DNA from: Niabella ginsenosidivorans
Lineage (GTDB): Bacteria; Bacteroidota; Bacteroidia; Chitinophagales; Chitinophagaceae
DNA length: 64,000 nucleotides
Direction of reading: 5' to 3'
Assembly (NCBI RefSeq): GCF_001654455.1
Contig: NZ_CP015772.1
Coordinates: forward strand, 5,518,001-5,582,000
A program made the translations under genes and the position numbers. Below, piece after piece: positions 42,284 to 49,882 of the stretch (positions are counted from its first letter, which is position 1; every line of letters begins with the position of its first letter). The notes under the pieces were generated by a model. That model was not told the DNA's origin and did no database searches. It was given only the letters and a program-made list of their open reading frames with translations.

Positions 42284-43309
42284 TTACGTAGTTTTTTTAA
42301 TAACCCATTCAGTAAGCCCGGCCGAGATAGTCAGTTCTGATACCTTATCCACGAGATAAAGATTCACCTTGTTGTCTTCTTGTTCAGGAATTCTATTCAA
42401 CGTAGAAACAAAAGTATGTACCACGTAGAAAAACCTATCATAGTTATTCATCAGCTCAAATTTTTTTAGATAATCCTGAAACTCATGGATGTTGGATTGG
42501 GCTTTAATCTGAACTATAGCCCGTTCCCCGGTAACCGGCGCAAAAAGATCCAGATCTAAGGTCTTTTGTGTTTTACCGGTATCGCTTACCCTTTGCCAGC
42601 CCGCCTGCCGGAAAATCAAATCCACCAAGGTTTCAAAGTCCTTCCATTGCAGGTTTTGGATTAGGAGTGTGAGCTTGGTTTTCAGATTAGCCAACGCCTG
42701 TTCTACTTCCACTACCTCCTGCATTTGCTCCCCGTTGATTTTGGCCAGCGCATACTTGTGTTCAATAACGGAGCAAATAGTGCCCCGAAAGCCCTGTGTT
42801 TTCAAAAGCTTACCGCTAATGTTGCCGGATAGCAGGAGGTTACCGTTGATGTCTTTATCTGACCACGAACCAATAACGGGCCGGGTCTTTGTTTTATCAT
42901 CCCAAAGGGTGATTTCCGGGTTGGAAAAGCACCACCAAAGTTTATTGGCGTAAAAAGTTATCCAAAGCGTATCAGGCCCTTCCTCATAGAATTGCTTTAC
43001 CTGGTTAGTGTGGCTGGTGGCAACGAAAGACTTAGCTCCGGCTTCTGTGGTAAAATAGTTATGTACCTTATCCCATTGCTGGGTTATGCAAAACTGATGA
43101 TCTACCTCCCGGTAACCAAGTCGAAGGGTGTTGTTTTCAATACATTCCTTTTCATACTGGCCAGATTGTCCGAGTTTAATAGAGAGAACCCGTTGCGCGT
43201 AGATTTGTTCCATTCCTTTTAAGCAGTTTAGTAAATCCAAATCTACGGAATTAGCCAATAGAAAAAACCAAGCTCCAAAAATGAATCGGGCCTGATCAGG
43301 AACCTGCAT
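42284..43309 (-). CDS. Mrr-type restriction endonuclease with N-terminal reader-like region
   Basis: Protein of 341 aa. The C-terminal third is an Mrr_cat PD-(D/E)xK nuclease: helix FETLVDLIFRQAGW with E226, TLDLDLFAP with D252/D254, and the QxK motif VQIKAQ (Q267, K269). The N-terminal two thirds hold an aromatic-rich beta region (DTLWITFYANKLWWCFSNPE, RPVIGSWSDKDINGN) that may be a modified-base or DNA reader, by analogy to type IV enzymes. It forms an apparent operon with two mini-genes. A long perfect inverted repeat lies upstream. Possible later start at M33 (MEQIYAQRV). Confidence 0.85.
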   Translation of the reverse strand: MQVPDQARFIFGAWFFLLANSVDLDLLNCLKGMEQIYAQRVLSIKLGQSGQYEKECIENNTLRLGYREVDHQFCITQQWDKVHNYFTTEAGAKSFVATSHTNQVKQFYEEGPDTLWITFYANKLWWCFSNPEITLWDDKTKTRPVIGSWSDKDINGNLLLSGNISGKLLKTQGFRGTICSVIEHKYALAKINGEQMQEVVEVEQALANLKTKLTLLIQNLQWKDFETLVDLIFRQAGWQRVSDTGKTQKTLDLDLFAPVTGERAIVQIKAQSNIHEFQDYLKKFELMNNYDRFFYVVHTFVSTLNRIPEQEDNKVNLYLVDKVSELTISAGLTEWVIKKTT

Positions 43310-43364
43310 AAAAGCGCGTAAAGACGTTTTTATAAAAACCGGTTTTACGGCTTTTATAAACGAA

Positions 43365-43406
43365 TTGCTGGTATAAATGTATGGAAGGGTACATTTATAC
43401 CAGCAA
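43365..43406. repeat. Perfect 17-bp inverted repeat upstream of the Mrr gene
   Basis: Arms 43365-43381 and 43390-43406 (TTGCTGGTATAAATGTA and its complement) are exact with an 8-nt loop. It lies between a terminator and the mrr start, with palindromes AAAACCGGTTTT (43335-43346) and TTTAACCGGTTAAA (43445-43458) on either side. It could be an operator, a recombination site or a bidirectional RNA hairpin. It lacks a T-run of its own. Confidence 0.7.
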
Positions 43407-43407
43407 C

Positions 43408-43435
43408 AAAAAGGGGCCGCCCAAAAGAGCAGCCC
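43408..43435 (-). terminator. Terminator of the element's replication operon
   Basis: On the minus strand, GGGCTGC pairs with GCGGCCC (7 bp with one G-T) and is followed by TTTTT. It lies 26 bp after the stop of the coiled-coil gene and separates that operon from mrr. Confidence 0.7.
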
Positions 43436-43461
43436 GTTCGATTTTTTAACCGGTTAAATTT

Positions 43462-44049
43462 TTATGCATCTAAGTCGGCCAACTGCTTCTGCAGGTTGTC
43501 CAGTTCTTCCTGCCTTTGCTCATCTTCAGCGACCTTTTTTGCTACATCAGGATCCAATCCGGGCTTCTTTTTTAGTTCATTAATTTTTGCCTGTAAGGCT
43601 TCGGCCTCCGCTTGCTTGCGCCGTTGCTGCTCTATGGCCCGCGGCAGTTCGGCAGCAACCCCTTTTTTAACAGCCTCCGCGATAATTTCCTCCTGCGTTT
43701 TAACCGGTTGGTCGAATAGCTGTCGTTCACTTGAGCGCACCTGCATCATCAAGGTCTGATAATCAAAATCAGAGAGGTATGCGCGTTTGCGGGCGTCCAT
43801 TTCACTGGGCCTTTTAGTAAAAGTCTCCCTTTGCAATTCATTGGCGAATTGAAAATTTCCCAGCCATTCCTCCTTCAGCTTTTTGTAGGTGGTTTCAGCC
43901 GCCGTTAGCTTGGCCCGTAATTCAGCTATTTCTTTTACGTTATCTGACTTGGCAGCTGCCAACTTTAGGGTCTGCACGTAAGTCGAGAATGAAGAGAGGT
44001 CGGTGCGCTCGATGTCGGCGCCAACCAAGTTTAAATGTTTCAATTTCAT
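43462..44049 (-). CDS. Coiled-coil hypothetical protein
   Basis: Protein of 195 aa, not recognised. It is mostly helical with two coiled-coil stretches (about 35-65 with EIAELRAKLTAAETTYKKLK; 135-195 with EQQRRKQAEAEALQAKINEL and NLQKQLADLDA). The start MKLKHLNLVGADIERTDL is preceded only by 26 bp to the next gene. It is the last gene of the long minus-strand operon and is followed by a terminator. Phage scaffold- or head-type proteins of similar make-up exist, but nothing here proves it. Confidence 0.75.
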   Translation of the reverse strand: MKLKHLNLVGADIERTDLSSFSTYVQTLKLAAAKSDNVKEIAELRAKLTAAETTYKKLKEEWLGNFQFANELQRETFTKRPSEMDARKRAYLSDFDYQTLMMQVRSSERQLFDQPVKTQEEIIAEAVKKGVAAELPRAIEQQRRKQAEAEALQAKINELKKKPGLDPDVAKKVAEDEQRQEELDNLQKQLADLDA

Positions 44050-44075
44050 TTTGTTGAAAATTTAGTTGTGAAAAA

Positions 44076-44303
44076 TTATTGTTTGCTATTGTTTATTCTG
44101 ATCCGAACTACATTCAGCCCGGGTTCAGGTGCCGGTACAGGTTCATCGTCTATCAAAAAACGGAGCCGTACTGATCCGTCCGGGGCTGTATTAGTCTGTA
44201 GGGGATCTGGTTTATTCATTAATGCCAGTAGCTGATTTGCCTTAGTGATATCGCCCTGCTGTAAGGCTTGCAGGTACTGGGCTTTTAAATGTTTTTTACT
44301 CAT
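44076..44303 (-). CDS. Small hypothetical protein
   Basis: Protein of 75 aa. The N-terminal half is helical and basic (KHLKAQYLQALQQGDITKAN), the C-terminal half beta-like (VRLRFLIDDEPVPAPEPGL). Its start overlaps the stop of the DUF5681-like gene by 8 bp, which supports coupled translation in one operon. Not recognised. Confidence 0.65.
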   Translation of the reverse strand: MSKKHLKAQYLQALQQGDITKANQLLALMNKPDPLQTNTAPDGSVRLRFLIDDEPVPAPEPGLNVVRIRINNSKQ

Positions 44304-44586
44304 TGGTATTAGGATTTAATCGGTCAATAATGGCGTCCAGCACATCCTCATCCAGGTTATTAAAGTCAATTTGTTGTGACATTTTTTGGGGTAAGGCGAA
44401 CTTTAATAGGGACTGGAAAGCTGAAAACTTATCCTTCGGCTCAAGTTCTATCCACGCCCGCTGAAGACCAGATTTATTTTGATTCAGAAACTCCGAAATA
44501 AATAACCTCAGCTCGGTTGTTGTTTTGTTTGGTGTTCCAGGCTTTCGCCCGGCTTCATTTCCTGATTGTCCTTTTTTAAATGGCAT
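44296..44586 (-). CDS. DUF5681-like small protein
   Basis: Protein of 96 aa starting PFKKGQSGNEAGRKPGTPNK, the signature opening of DUF5681-type proteins often found upstream of phage terminase or in mobile elements. A helical body with FQSLLKFALPQKMSQQ follows. Small terminase-like DNA packaging roles are suspected for such proteins. It overlaps the next 75-aa gene by 8 bp. Its presence is the main hint that the element has a phage-satellite lifestyle. Confidence 0.75.
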   Translation of the reverse strand: MPFKKGQSGNEAGRKPGTPNKTTTELRLFISEFLNQNKSGLQRAWIELEPKDKFSAFQSLLKFALPQKMSQQIDFNNLDEDVLDAIIDRLNPNTNE

Positions 44587-44624
44587 AGTATTGTTTTTTT
44601 ATTGTTGTTTTCAATTAAAAATTA

Positions 44625-44724
44625 TTTAAATCAACGGTCGGGGATTAAATTCTGTTTAGATCAACGTAGATTTCTTAAAAAGTATTTAAATCAACGCGGG
44701 ATCTTTAAATTTTATTTAAAACGG
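44625..44724. repeat. Iteron-like repeats with exact 30-bp period
   Basis: TTTAAATCAACG at 44625, TTTAGATCAACG at 44655, TTTAAATCAACG at 44685 and a shortened TTTAAAACGG at 44715, each exactly 30 bp apart in AT-rich DNA. The array fills the gap between the DUF5681-like gene and the 120-aa gene. The regular spacing (about three helical turns) suggests a protein bound on one face, such as a replication initiator or repressor. Confidence 0.7.
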
Positions 44725-45078
44725 ACTGTTATCTACGTTCAGTAACAGATTCAATTTGGGATCCTTTGGTTCAAACACAACCAGCTCATCGCCAGGGATC
44801 TGCTGCATCACAGACTTTAATTCATCCAGTGTGGCCGTTAAAAACATTGGTTGGTCTGGATCACCGGTATCAACTGTGTATCGCCATCCACTTGGATTTT
44901 GTTTTCCTCTATCCAACACGAAACGATACATTGCCGATCGGCTTCTAAACATCCACCGTTCGGAACGGCCATCGTTGTACCCGTAATACAACAGGCATTC
45001 ATGTGTGGTTCCGTATAAGGATCCATTTTGGCCGTCATACCTGATCGTTTCGGGGTCTGCCTTGATTATTTGTGTCAT
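44716..45078 (-). CDS. Hypothetical protein of the mobile element
   Basis: Protein of 120 aa, not recognised. It looks like a mixed alpha/beta domain (ETIRYDGQNGSLYGTTHECL, YYGYNDGRSERWMFRSRSAM, LVVFEPKDPKLNLLLNVD). It lies 12 bp downstream of the Zn/Toprim-like gene in the same operon. Its last codons overlap the iteron array. Confidence 0.65.
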   Translation of the reverse strand: MTQIIKADPETIRYDGQNGSLYGTTHECLLYYGYNDGRSERWMFRSRSAMYRFVLDRGKQNPSGWRYTVDTGDPDQPMFLTATLDELKSVMQQIPGDELVVFEPKDPKLNLLLNVDNSPF

Positions 45079-45090
45079 CGTTTAAATAAT

Positions 45091-46137
45091 TTATCGGTTA
45101 AAAAAATATAGTTTGTTATTTTGGGATGGCTGATCCCAAGCGGCCGGGTAGCCTTCCGGTGTCAGGGCTACTATTGACCCGTCTTTGAGAATTTCAAAAT
45201 CATATTCATCCTGTGGGGAGTTTTTAGACGCTTCCAGGATCTGCTTTTCTTTTTGTAGGGCTTGGTGCTTTTTTTCTTGTTGGGCCTCAAAATCAGCCCA
45301 GGGCGTCTTTAAAAGGAAATCAGCTATATCAAGCCCCGCCTGCTTTTCCGTTGGGGTGCATTTTTTTTCCAACAGGCCTGAAACAGCAATATGTGTACCC
45401 GGTAATGCGGCCCGGATTTCATCGGCTTTCTTATTCCAGGTATCGAAGCCGTTAGCATCTGGGAATAATATTATCCTGCAAGCCCTAACCGGCCTTAATT
45501 TTTCAGTTGTCAGGCCCTGAAGTCCACCACAGGCCATCCAAACGAGGTCGGGGAAGTACATAGAGCAAACAATAGCGCTCTTTTCACTTTCGACCACTGC
45601 CACCGGTTTGTTTTCATCCATTAAGTGCAGACCGAATAGATGCTGGCGTAGTTCGTAATTCGGGATGTTGGCCAGTTTATGAACCCATGTGAATTTTTGT
45701 TTATTTCGCCTGCCGGTTGTGGGATCATAGACCATGATCTTTCCGCCCCTAACAATATTATTACGGCATACCTGCCAAAACACAGTAGCGCCGGGCCAAT
45801 GCTTGCTCGTTCCGATGTTGTAGCGGCGAACCAACCATGCAACTTGATTCGCCGGGAATATCCGTTGCAACCATGAGGTAAAATTATCATCCCCGGTGAG
45901 GGTGCGGTGCATGAGGTTTTTATCTATGTAGGTAACGGCGTCTGGTTTCTTTTTGTTTCCTTCGGGAAACAAGGGTTGACCATTTATCTGATCGGGCAGG
46001 AAGGTTTGGCCGCAGCTGTGGCAATAACCTGCGGTATCATATCCAGTATAAGGAGTAAACTTACCATCGCGGTTGCTACGGCCACAAGGGCATTGTTTCG
46101 CCCGGTACCTATTTTTATCAAATTTCAAATCGCTCAT
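45091..46137 (-). CDS. Zinc-finger/Toprim primase-like protein (DUF6371 type)
   Basis: Protein of 348 aa. N-terminal zinc ribbon (CPCG 16-19 and CHSC 39-42) like DNA primases, followed by a DUF6371-type body and a Toprim-like core (KPVAVVESEKSAIVCSMYF, WMACGGLQGL, IILFPDANGFDTW). Such proteins are standard replication genes in Bacteroidota mobile elements and probably prime or coordinate element replication together with the RecA-fold helicase encoded just upstream. Between the two genes lies an 88-bp gap filled with GTACGCG repeats. Confidence 0.85.
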   Translation of the reverse strand: MSDLKFDKNRYRAKQCPCGRSNRDGKFTPYTGYDTAGYCHSCGQTFLPDQINGQPLFPEGNKKKPDAVTYIDKNLMHRTLTGDDNFTSWLQRIFPANQVAWLVRRYNIGTSKHWPGATVFWQVCRNNIVRGGKIMVYDPTTGRRNKQKFTWVHKLANIPNYELRQHLFGLHLMDENKPVAVVESEKSAIVCSMYFPDLVWMACGGLQGLTTEKLRPVRACRIILFPDANGFDTWNKKADEIRAALPGTHIAVSGLLEKKCTPTEKQAGLDIADFLLKTPWADFEAQQEKKHQALQKEKQILEASKNSPQDEYDFEILKDGSIVALTPEGYPAAWDQPSQNNKLYFFNR

Positions 46138-46154
46138 TGCTCCTATTTTTAGAG

Positions 46155-46224
46155 TTACGTACCGCGTACCTTTACGTACCGCGTACTTGGTACGCGAGGT
46201 ACGCTGGGTACGCGAGGTACGCGC
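46155..46224. repeat. Array of GTACGCG direct and inverted repeats, candidate origin
   Basis: 70 bp made of two direct copies of TACGTACCGCGTAC (46156, 46173), then two direct copies of GGTACGCGAGGTACGC (46189, 46207), the second pair being inverted relative to the first. The whole can form a cruciform. It is between the helicase and primase-like genes. Confidence 0.75.
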
Positions 46225-46225
46225 T

Positions 46226-47260
46226 TTATGTTTTAAACCATTTTCTTACAGCACCTTCCGATACACCCATGCGTCTTCCTATTTCCCGGTTACTTACGCC
46301 CTGTTCGCGTAATACGCGGGCTTCCTCCTTACGGGCGGTAGTGTCTTTTTCTGTTAGGTTTTTCAGGTGCTCAAACTCATTGCCGTATCCAATTAATTCA
46401 AAACGTAGATAATCATCCTTTACTAACTGATATAAGGCCACGTTTTCCAGATCATACCTAAGCTCTCCATCACGAACCTTCACCTGTTTTACATAGCGCA
46501 AATATTTATCCGTAGCGCTCCGGCCAATGGTAAAAACCGAATCCACTAAGTTGGCTTTCATCTTAGAGCCTTGTAGATCGTTTAATTGAATGGGGCGGGT
46601 AGTATCTACCTTCTTATTGTGCTCAATGGCCACAATGGTTATGCCTCGCTCAGCCTTTAAATCGTTTAACCCTTCTAAGATTGGTATTGTAGCTTTTGCA
46701 GTATCGGTATCGCCAGCCGCCAGTTTTGTGAGATTATCAATAAAAACTACCTGTGCGCCGGTACAATCTATTAATGCACTAAGGCTTTGGAGAAAGAACC
46801 CTGTATAGCTTATATCTTTGGGCGCTCTGCGCATACGGCTATATCCTATACGATAAAGTGTTTCAGGCATTTTGTATGCAGCGCCGTTGTCCGAGGTGTA
46901 CCGTTTCTGAAACTGCTTTTTAGAAAGCTCAAGATCAAGAAACAGTACTTTATATCCTTGCTGTGCAATGTGGATTGCCGCCTGCATACATAGGACAGTT
47001 TTCCCTAATCCAGTATCAGCAAAACATATCACCATTTCTCCTTCCTGGATTAAACAATCAAACAGGTAAACAGGATCGGGCATGGATGCAGCTTCCTTAA
47101 TAGCATCGTTTGCAGTTTGCAATTCAAACAGGCCTACATCATTACTGGCGGCGTGATTCTGTATTGCCTCTATTTCCTGCGCTACTATTTCCGGGTAAAT
47201 TGAATTATCTTTGCTGTGTTGTTCTTCCAAAGAATTTACGGCGTGTGTTGTGGTGTTCAT
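46226..47260 (-). CDS. RecA-fold AAA ATPase/helicase (RepA/DnaB-like)
   Basis: Protein of 344 aa with a RecA-like core (about 55-265): Walker A ADTGLGKTVLC with K87, VLFLDLELSKKQF, Walker B QVVFIDNLTKL, and IAIEHNKKVD-type sensor sequence. A C-terminal helix-turn-helix (NREIGRRMGVSEGAVRKWF) could bind repeats at the element's origin. It resembles RepA-type replicative helicases of plasmids and islands. The gene ends 2 bp from the GTACGCG repeat array and is preceded by the excisionase-like gene (9 bp). Confidence 0.87.
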   Translation of the reverse strand: MNTTTHAVNSLEEQHSKDNSIYPEIVAQEIEAIQNHAASNDVGLFELQTANDAIKEAASMPDPVYLFDCLIQEGEMVICFADTGLGKTVLCMQAAIHIAQQGYKVLFLDLELSKKQFQKRYTSDNGAAYKMPETLYRIGYSRMRRAPKDISYTGFFLQSLSALIDCTGAQVVFIDNLTKLAAGDTDTAKATIPILEGLNDLKAERGITIVAIEHNKKVDTTRPIQLNDLQGSKMKANLVDSVFTIGRSATDKYLRYVKQVKVRDGELRYDLENVALYQLVKDDYLRFELIGYGNEFEHLKNLTEKDTTARKEEARVLREQGVSNREIGRRMGVSEGAVRKWFKT

Positions 47261-47269
47261 ACGCCGTTT

Positions 47270-47569
47270 TTATTTTAATTCTGCTTTGGTTTCTTTGACC
47301 GCAGCCATTACTTGGTCACGCAAAAAATATGTACGCCGCCCGACCTTGTGTCGCCGGAGAATTCCTGCTGCATCCCAAGCGTGAACCGTGGGCAGGGATA
47401 TACCAAATTCTTCGGCAACTTCTACCCTCGACATTAATCGTTTTTTGGGTTCGCCTGTTTGCATTACCGCCGATATTTCCGATCTAACCGCCTCCTTTAT
47501 TATACCGGTAAAATCCCCCAGTAGTTTCTCATACGGAACATTTTCGATTTGCATTAAAGTTGTTTGCAT
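47270..47569 (-). CDS. Excisionase-like helix-turn-helix protein
   Basis: Protein of 99 aa. The C-terminal half is a MerR/Xis-type winged helix (SRVEVAEEFGISLPTVHAWD and LRRHKVGRRTYFLRDQV), the pattern of the HTH_17 DNA-binding proteins near integrases. The N-terminal half is helical. It probably serves as recombination directionality factor or regulator of the element. It precedes the helicase by 9 bp. An AT-rich gap of 154 bp separates it from the next upstream gene. Confidence 0.85.
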   Translation of the reverse strand: MQTTLMQIENVPYEKLLGDFTGIIKEAVRSEISAVMQTGEPKKRLMSRVEVAEEFGISLPTVHAWDAAGILRRHKVGRRTYFLRDQVMAAVKETKAELK

Positions 47570-47723
47570 GTTTTTTAATTTGACATCAAAAGTATGTCAA
47601 ACCTTAAAAAGAGGACAAAAACGTTAATTTTATAATACAGCTGAAACCCTTTGCTGTATTAGCTTTCATTGTATTTTACAGGAAATGGAAATGGTAAAAA
47701 CGTTAATTGATAAGCTGAAAACG

Positions 47724-48464
47724 TTAATTGGATTCGTCTTCTTCTGCCATCTTAATAATATTCTTTCTGTATTCAGTTGGTGATTTGTCGGGGTCTTTTA
47801 GGTTTATCGGCTTAAATTGCTGTGCGATACTCGTGGAATACCGGGCTTCAAAAAACCTTCTAATTTTTATGCGTGACACTTTATCGCTGCGTTTCCTGAA
47901 CCAGCGTCTGGCTATAAGTTCGTCTATTAGCAGAGCAATTTCTTTCTTTTTTCCAGGGGCAATCTTTCTTTTAATCAAAAGCTTCCTTTCTGTTAATGCA
48001 CGTTCCAGACGTAGAAAGCAATCCACTTTGGTCGCTATAAATATTTCCTCCAATTCAGCTCTGTCGGGTGTCCAGCCGGTTTCAATTCGATGCAGAAGAT
48101 CTTCCAGCTTAGATATAAAATAATCACTGGTTGCGAGCGATTCAAAAATAGGGTTGGCCTTGTTGGACTTGGACATAAGGATTAACCATCGAACATAATC
48201 CGAACCGTTTATATCTGGGTTTTCATAAAGAAATTCTTCAATGATTTCAACCAGAACATCTGTCCTTGCCACCGCCAATAATCCAGTTGGAATGTCACCA
48301 ATGGGCATTCCCTTATTACCCGATAAAGCGTTTAGCCATTCAAGCTCCTTACCCATAACGCGCTGAGCTAATTCCAAACGGCTGGCTCTTTCTTTCAGTT
48401 GTTCAGGAGTATATTTTTTCTGGAGCCACTGTTCGTATTCCTTATGAAATTTCTCAAACCCCAT
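47724..48464 (-). CDS. Hypothetical protein downstream of the integrase
   Basis: Protein of 246 aa, not recognised. It is predominantly helical and charged (EQLKERASRLELAQRVMGKE, LEEIFIATKVDCFLRLERAL, IALLIDELIARRWFRKRSDK), and its C-terminal region resembles RteC-like proteins of Bacteroidota integrative elements, though the match is weak. Its start overlaps the integrase stop by 11 bp, so they form one transcript. Confidence 0.7.
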   Translation of the reverse strand: MGFEKFHKEYEQWLQKKYTPEQLKERASRLELAQRVMGKELEWLNALSGNKGMPIGDIPTGLLAVARTDVLVEIIEEFLYENPDINGSDYVRWLILMSKSNKANPIFESLATSDYFISKLEDLLHRIETGWTPDRAELEEIFIATKVDCFLRLERALTERKLLIKRKIAPGKKKEIALLIDELIARRWFRKRSDKVSRIKIRRFFEARYSTSIAQQFKPINLKDPDKSPTEYRKNIIKMAEEDESN

Positions 48465-49704
48465 TGTTCATATTTTTAAAGTGTCTTTGCAATACTTGTG
48501 CGTGTTCTTCTTTGGTCAGTCGCAGATAAGCAAGAAAAGCCTTTTCTGTTCTATGACCGGTAATAGCCATAATGCTTGGCACGGGCATTCCACTTAGATA
48601 TGCATTGGTGGCAAAACTGCGGCGGCCTGTATGACTTGAAACCAGCTCGTATTTTGGTTGCTGGATAACGACCCGCTGGGCGCCCTTTACCTCTGTGTAC
48701 TGAACCGTATCAGTAATGCCGACCTGTTTACAAACTGTTTTAACGTGTCGGTTAAACTCCTGGTTGGTCATCACGTTAGGAAAGCCGCCGTACTTATCAA
48801 TAATAGCCTGCAACTGTGCCCGCATAGGTATGACCACCCGCCCGCCGGTCTTGGTCTGAAACAATTCTATACTGCTGCTGGTAATTAAGGCCTGATTTAA
48901 TTGTCCCCAATCACTGAAGCGTAGCCCGGTATAGCAGCCCAGCAGCAATAAATCCCGTACCCGGTCAAAAATACCTTCAAGTTCCGGCTGGTGCAGCTTC
49001 TCAATATCTTGTTCATTCAGGTAGATGGCAAAACTTTCTGTTGGTGTGGCGCTGGCAGCTTTGCCCTTAAAGGCGGGGTTAACCCTTACCCCATGTTCTT
49101 CGGCTGCTTTTAGAAATACCTTCAGCACTGTAAAATGCTTACCTAAGGTGTTTTGATTGTGTTTTTTTACATCCACCATGAAGGTTCTTAACTTGCTGAA
49201 AAAGTTTTTATCAAGGTTTTCAAACGAAAGATTTAAGCCGGTATGTTTTGCAAAATCCTTAAGCAATGCCCGTGTACCAGAATATTTAGCTATCGTCCGG
49301 GGGCTGAGTTTAAGACCGGTATTGGGGTCAATGGTTTTGGGCGCCTCACTGATAAAAAAGTCCAGAAACGACCAGAAGTCAGTAAAAGGCAATTTTTTCC
49401 TGCCGGTAGCTAAGTCTATGGCCTTTTTAAATTTATCCTCAGTCACAGGGTTATTGCTGTTGTCCAGTTGGTGGAATGCGGTTTTGGCGGTAGCCTTTAA
49501 TTTTTCCAGGCTGGCGTTTATGGAAGCATAGTCAGGCTCGGCCAATACAGCCCGTACTTTTTGAGCCTTACTGCTCCATGCTGAGGGGCTTACGTTTTGC
49601 CTGGTAGGATAAACCAACCGTTTGCCATCCCACCTGGCAACCAGATAAACGGGCACTGGTTTTGTTCCCTCGGTTGTTCTGATGTTGAAATTTAGCCTTA
49701 ACAT
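48454..49704 (-). CDS. Tyrosine-type site-specific integrase of the element
   Basis: Integrase of 416 aa, the normal length for Bacteroidota integrative elements. It has an arm-binding N-terminus (about 1-100), a SAM-like core-binding domain (about 105-215) and a catalytic domain with R262 (GCYTGLRFSDW), K285, H358 and R361 (SSHTGRRSFA), H384 (ITGHRTEKA) and nucleophile Y393 (FLAYLRL). All catalytic residues are present, so it should be active. It is 166 bp from the attR core, and repeated TGTTGTCA sequences lie just upstream. Confidence 0.95.
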   Translation of the reverse strand: MLRLNFNIRTTEGTKPVPVYLVARWDGKRLVYPTRQNVSPSAWSSKAQKVRAVLAEPDYASINASLEKLKATAKTAFHQLDNSNNPVTEDKFKKAIDLATGRKKLPFTDFWSFLDFFISEAPKTIDPNTGLKLSPRTIAKYSGTRALLKDFAKHTGLNLSFENLDKNFFSKLRTFMVDVKKHNQNTLGKHFTVLKVFLKAAEEHGVRVNPAFKGKAASATPTESFAIYLNEQDIEKLHQPELEGIFDRVRDLLLLGCYTGLRFSDWGQLNQALITSSSIELFQTKTGGRVVIPMRAQLQAIIDKYGGFPNVMTNQEFNRHVKTVCKQVGITDTVQYTEVKGAQRVVIQQPKYELVSSHTGRRSFATNAYLSGMPVPSIMAITGHRTEKAFLAYLRLTKEEHAQVLQRHFKNMNNGV

Positions 49705-49869
49705 ACGACAAATTTAATTCGTTGTCAGTTCTGTTGTCATTTTTTCTTTACTTATTTTAATTTTATTTTTCTTTTCAGGGATTCAATATCCTTTGAAATG
49801 CAATATGAAAGGGCATTATAGGAGAATTTGAAATTAAGAGGGGTTAAAATGAATTAAGCTAATATAGTT

Positions 49870-49882
49870 TTGTCCGGGCTAC
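49870..49882 (+). repeat. attR core of the tRNA-Arg element
   Basis: Exact copy of TTGTCCGGGCTAC from the tRNA-Arg 3' end, in the same orientation, 9355 bp from attL. The bases before it do not continue the tRNA, as expected for the end distal to the tRNA gene. Confidence 0.85.

Larger units (their letters stand above)
40515..49882. mobile_element. Integrative element in tRNA-Arg(CCU), about 9.36 kb
   Basis: Bounded by a 13-bp direct repeat (40515-40527 and 49870-49882), the left copy in the tRNA 3' end. The integrase gene lies just inside the right end. A 13-bp sequence TGTTGTCATTTTT is found in the same orientation near both ends (40563-40575 and 49732-49744) and could be integrase arm sites. 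Content: XRE regulator, two small membrane/export proteins, Mrr nuclease plus two tiny genes, then a long minus-strand replication-type operon (integrase, unknown, excisionase-like, RecA-fold helicase, Zn/Toprim protein, unknown, DUF5681-like, small, coiled coil) ended by a terminator. No relaxase, coupling protein or phage structural genes are seen. Confidence 0.88.

Noticed and set aside
43365-43406. The 17-bp inverted repeat as terminator of the preceding operon
   Set aside because: There is no T-run on either side, and a proper terminator already lies at 43408-43435.
44625-46224. The repeat arrays as CRISPR
   Set aside because: Units are only 10-16 bp with no constant spacer-sized unique sequences, and no cas genes are in the window.
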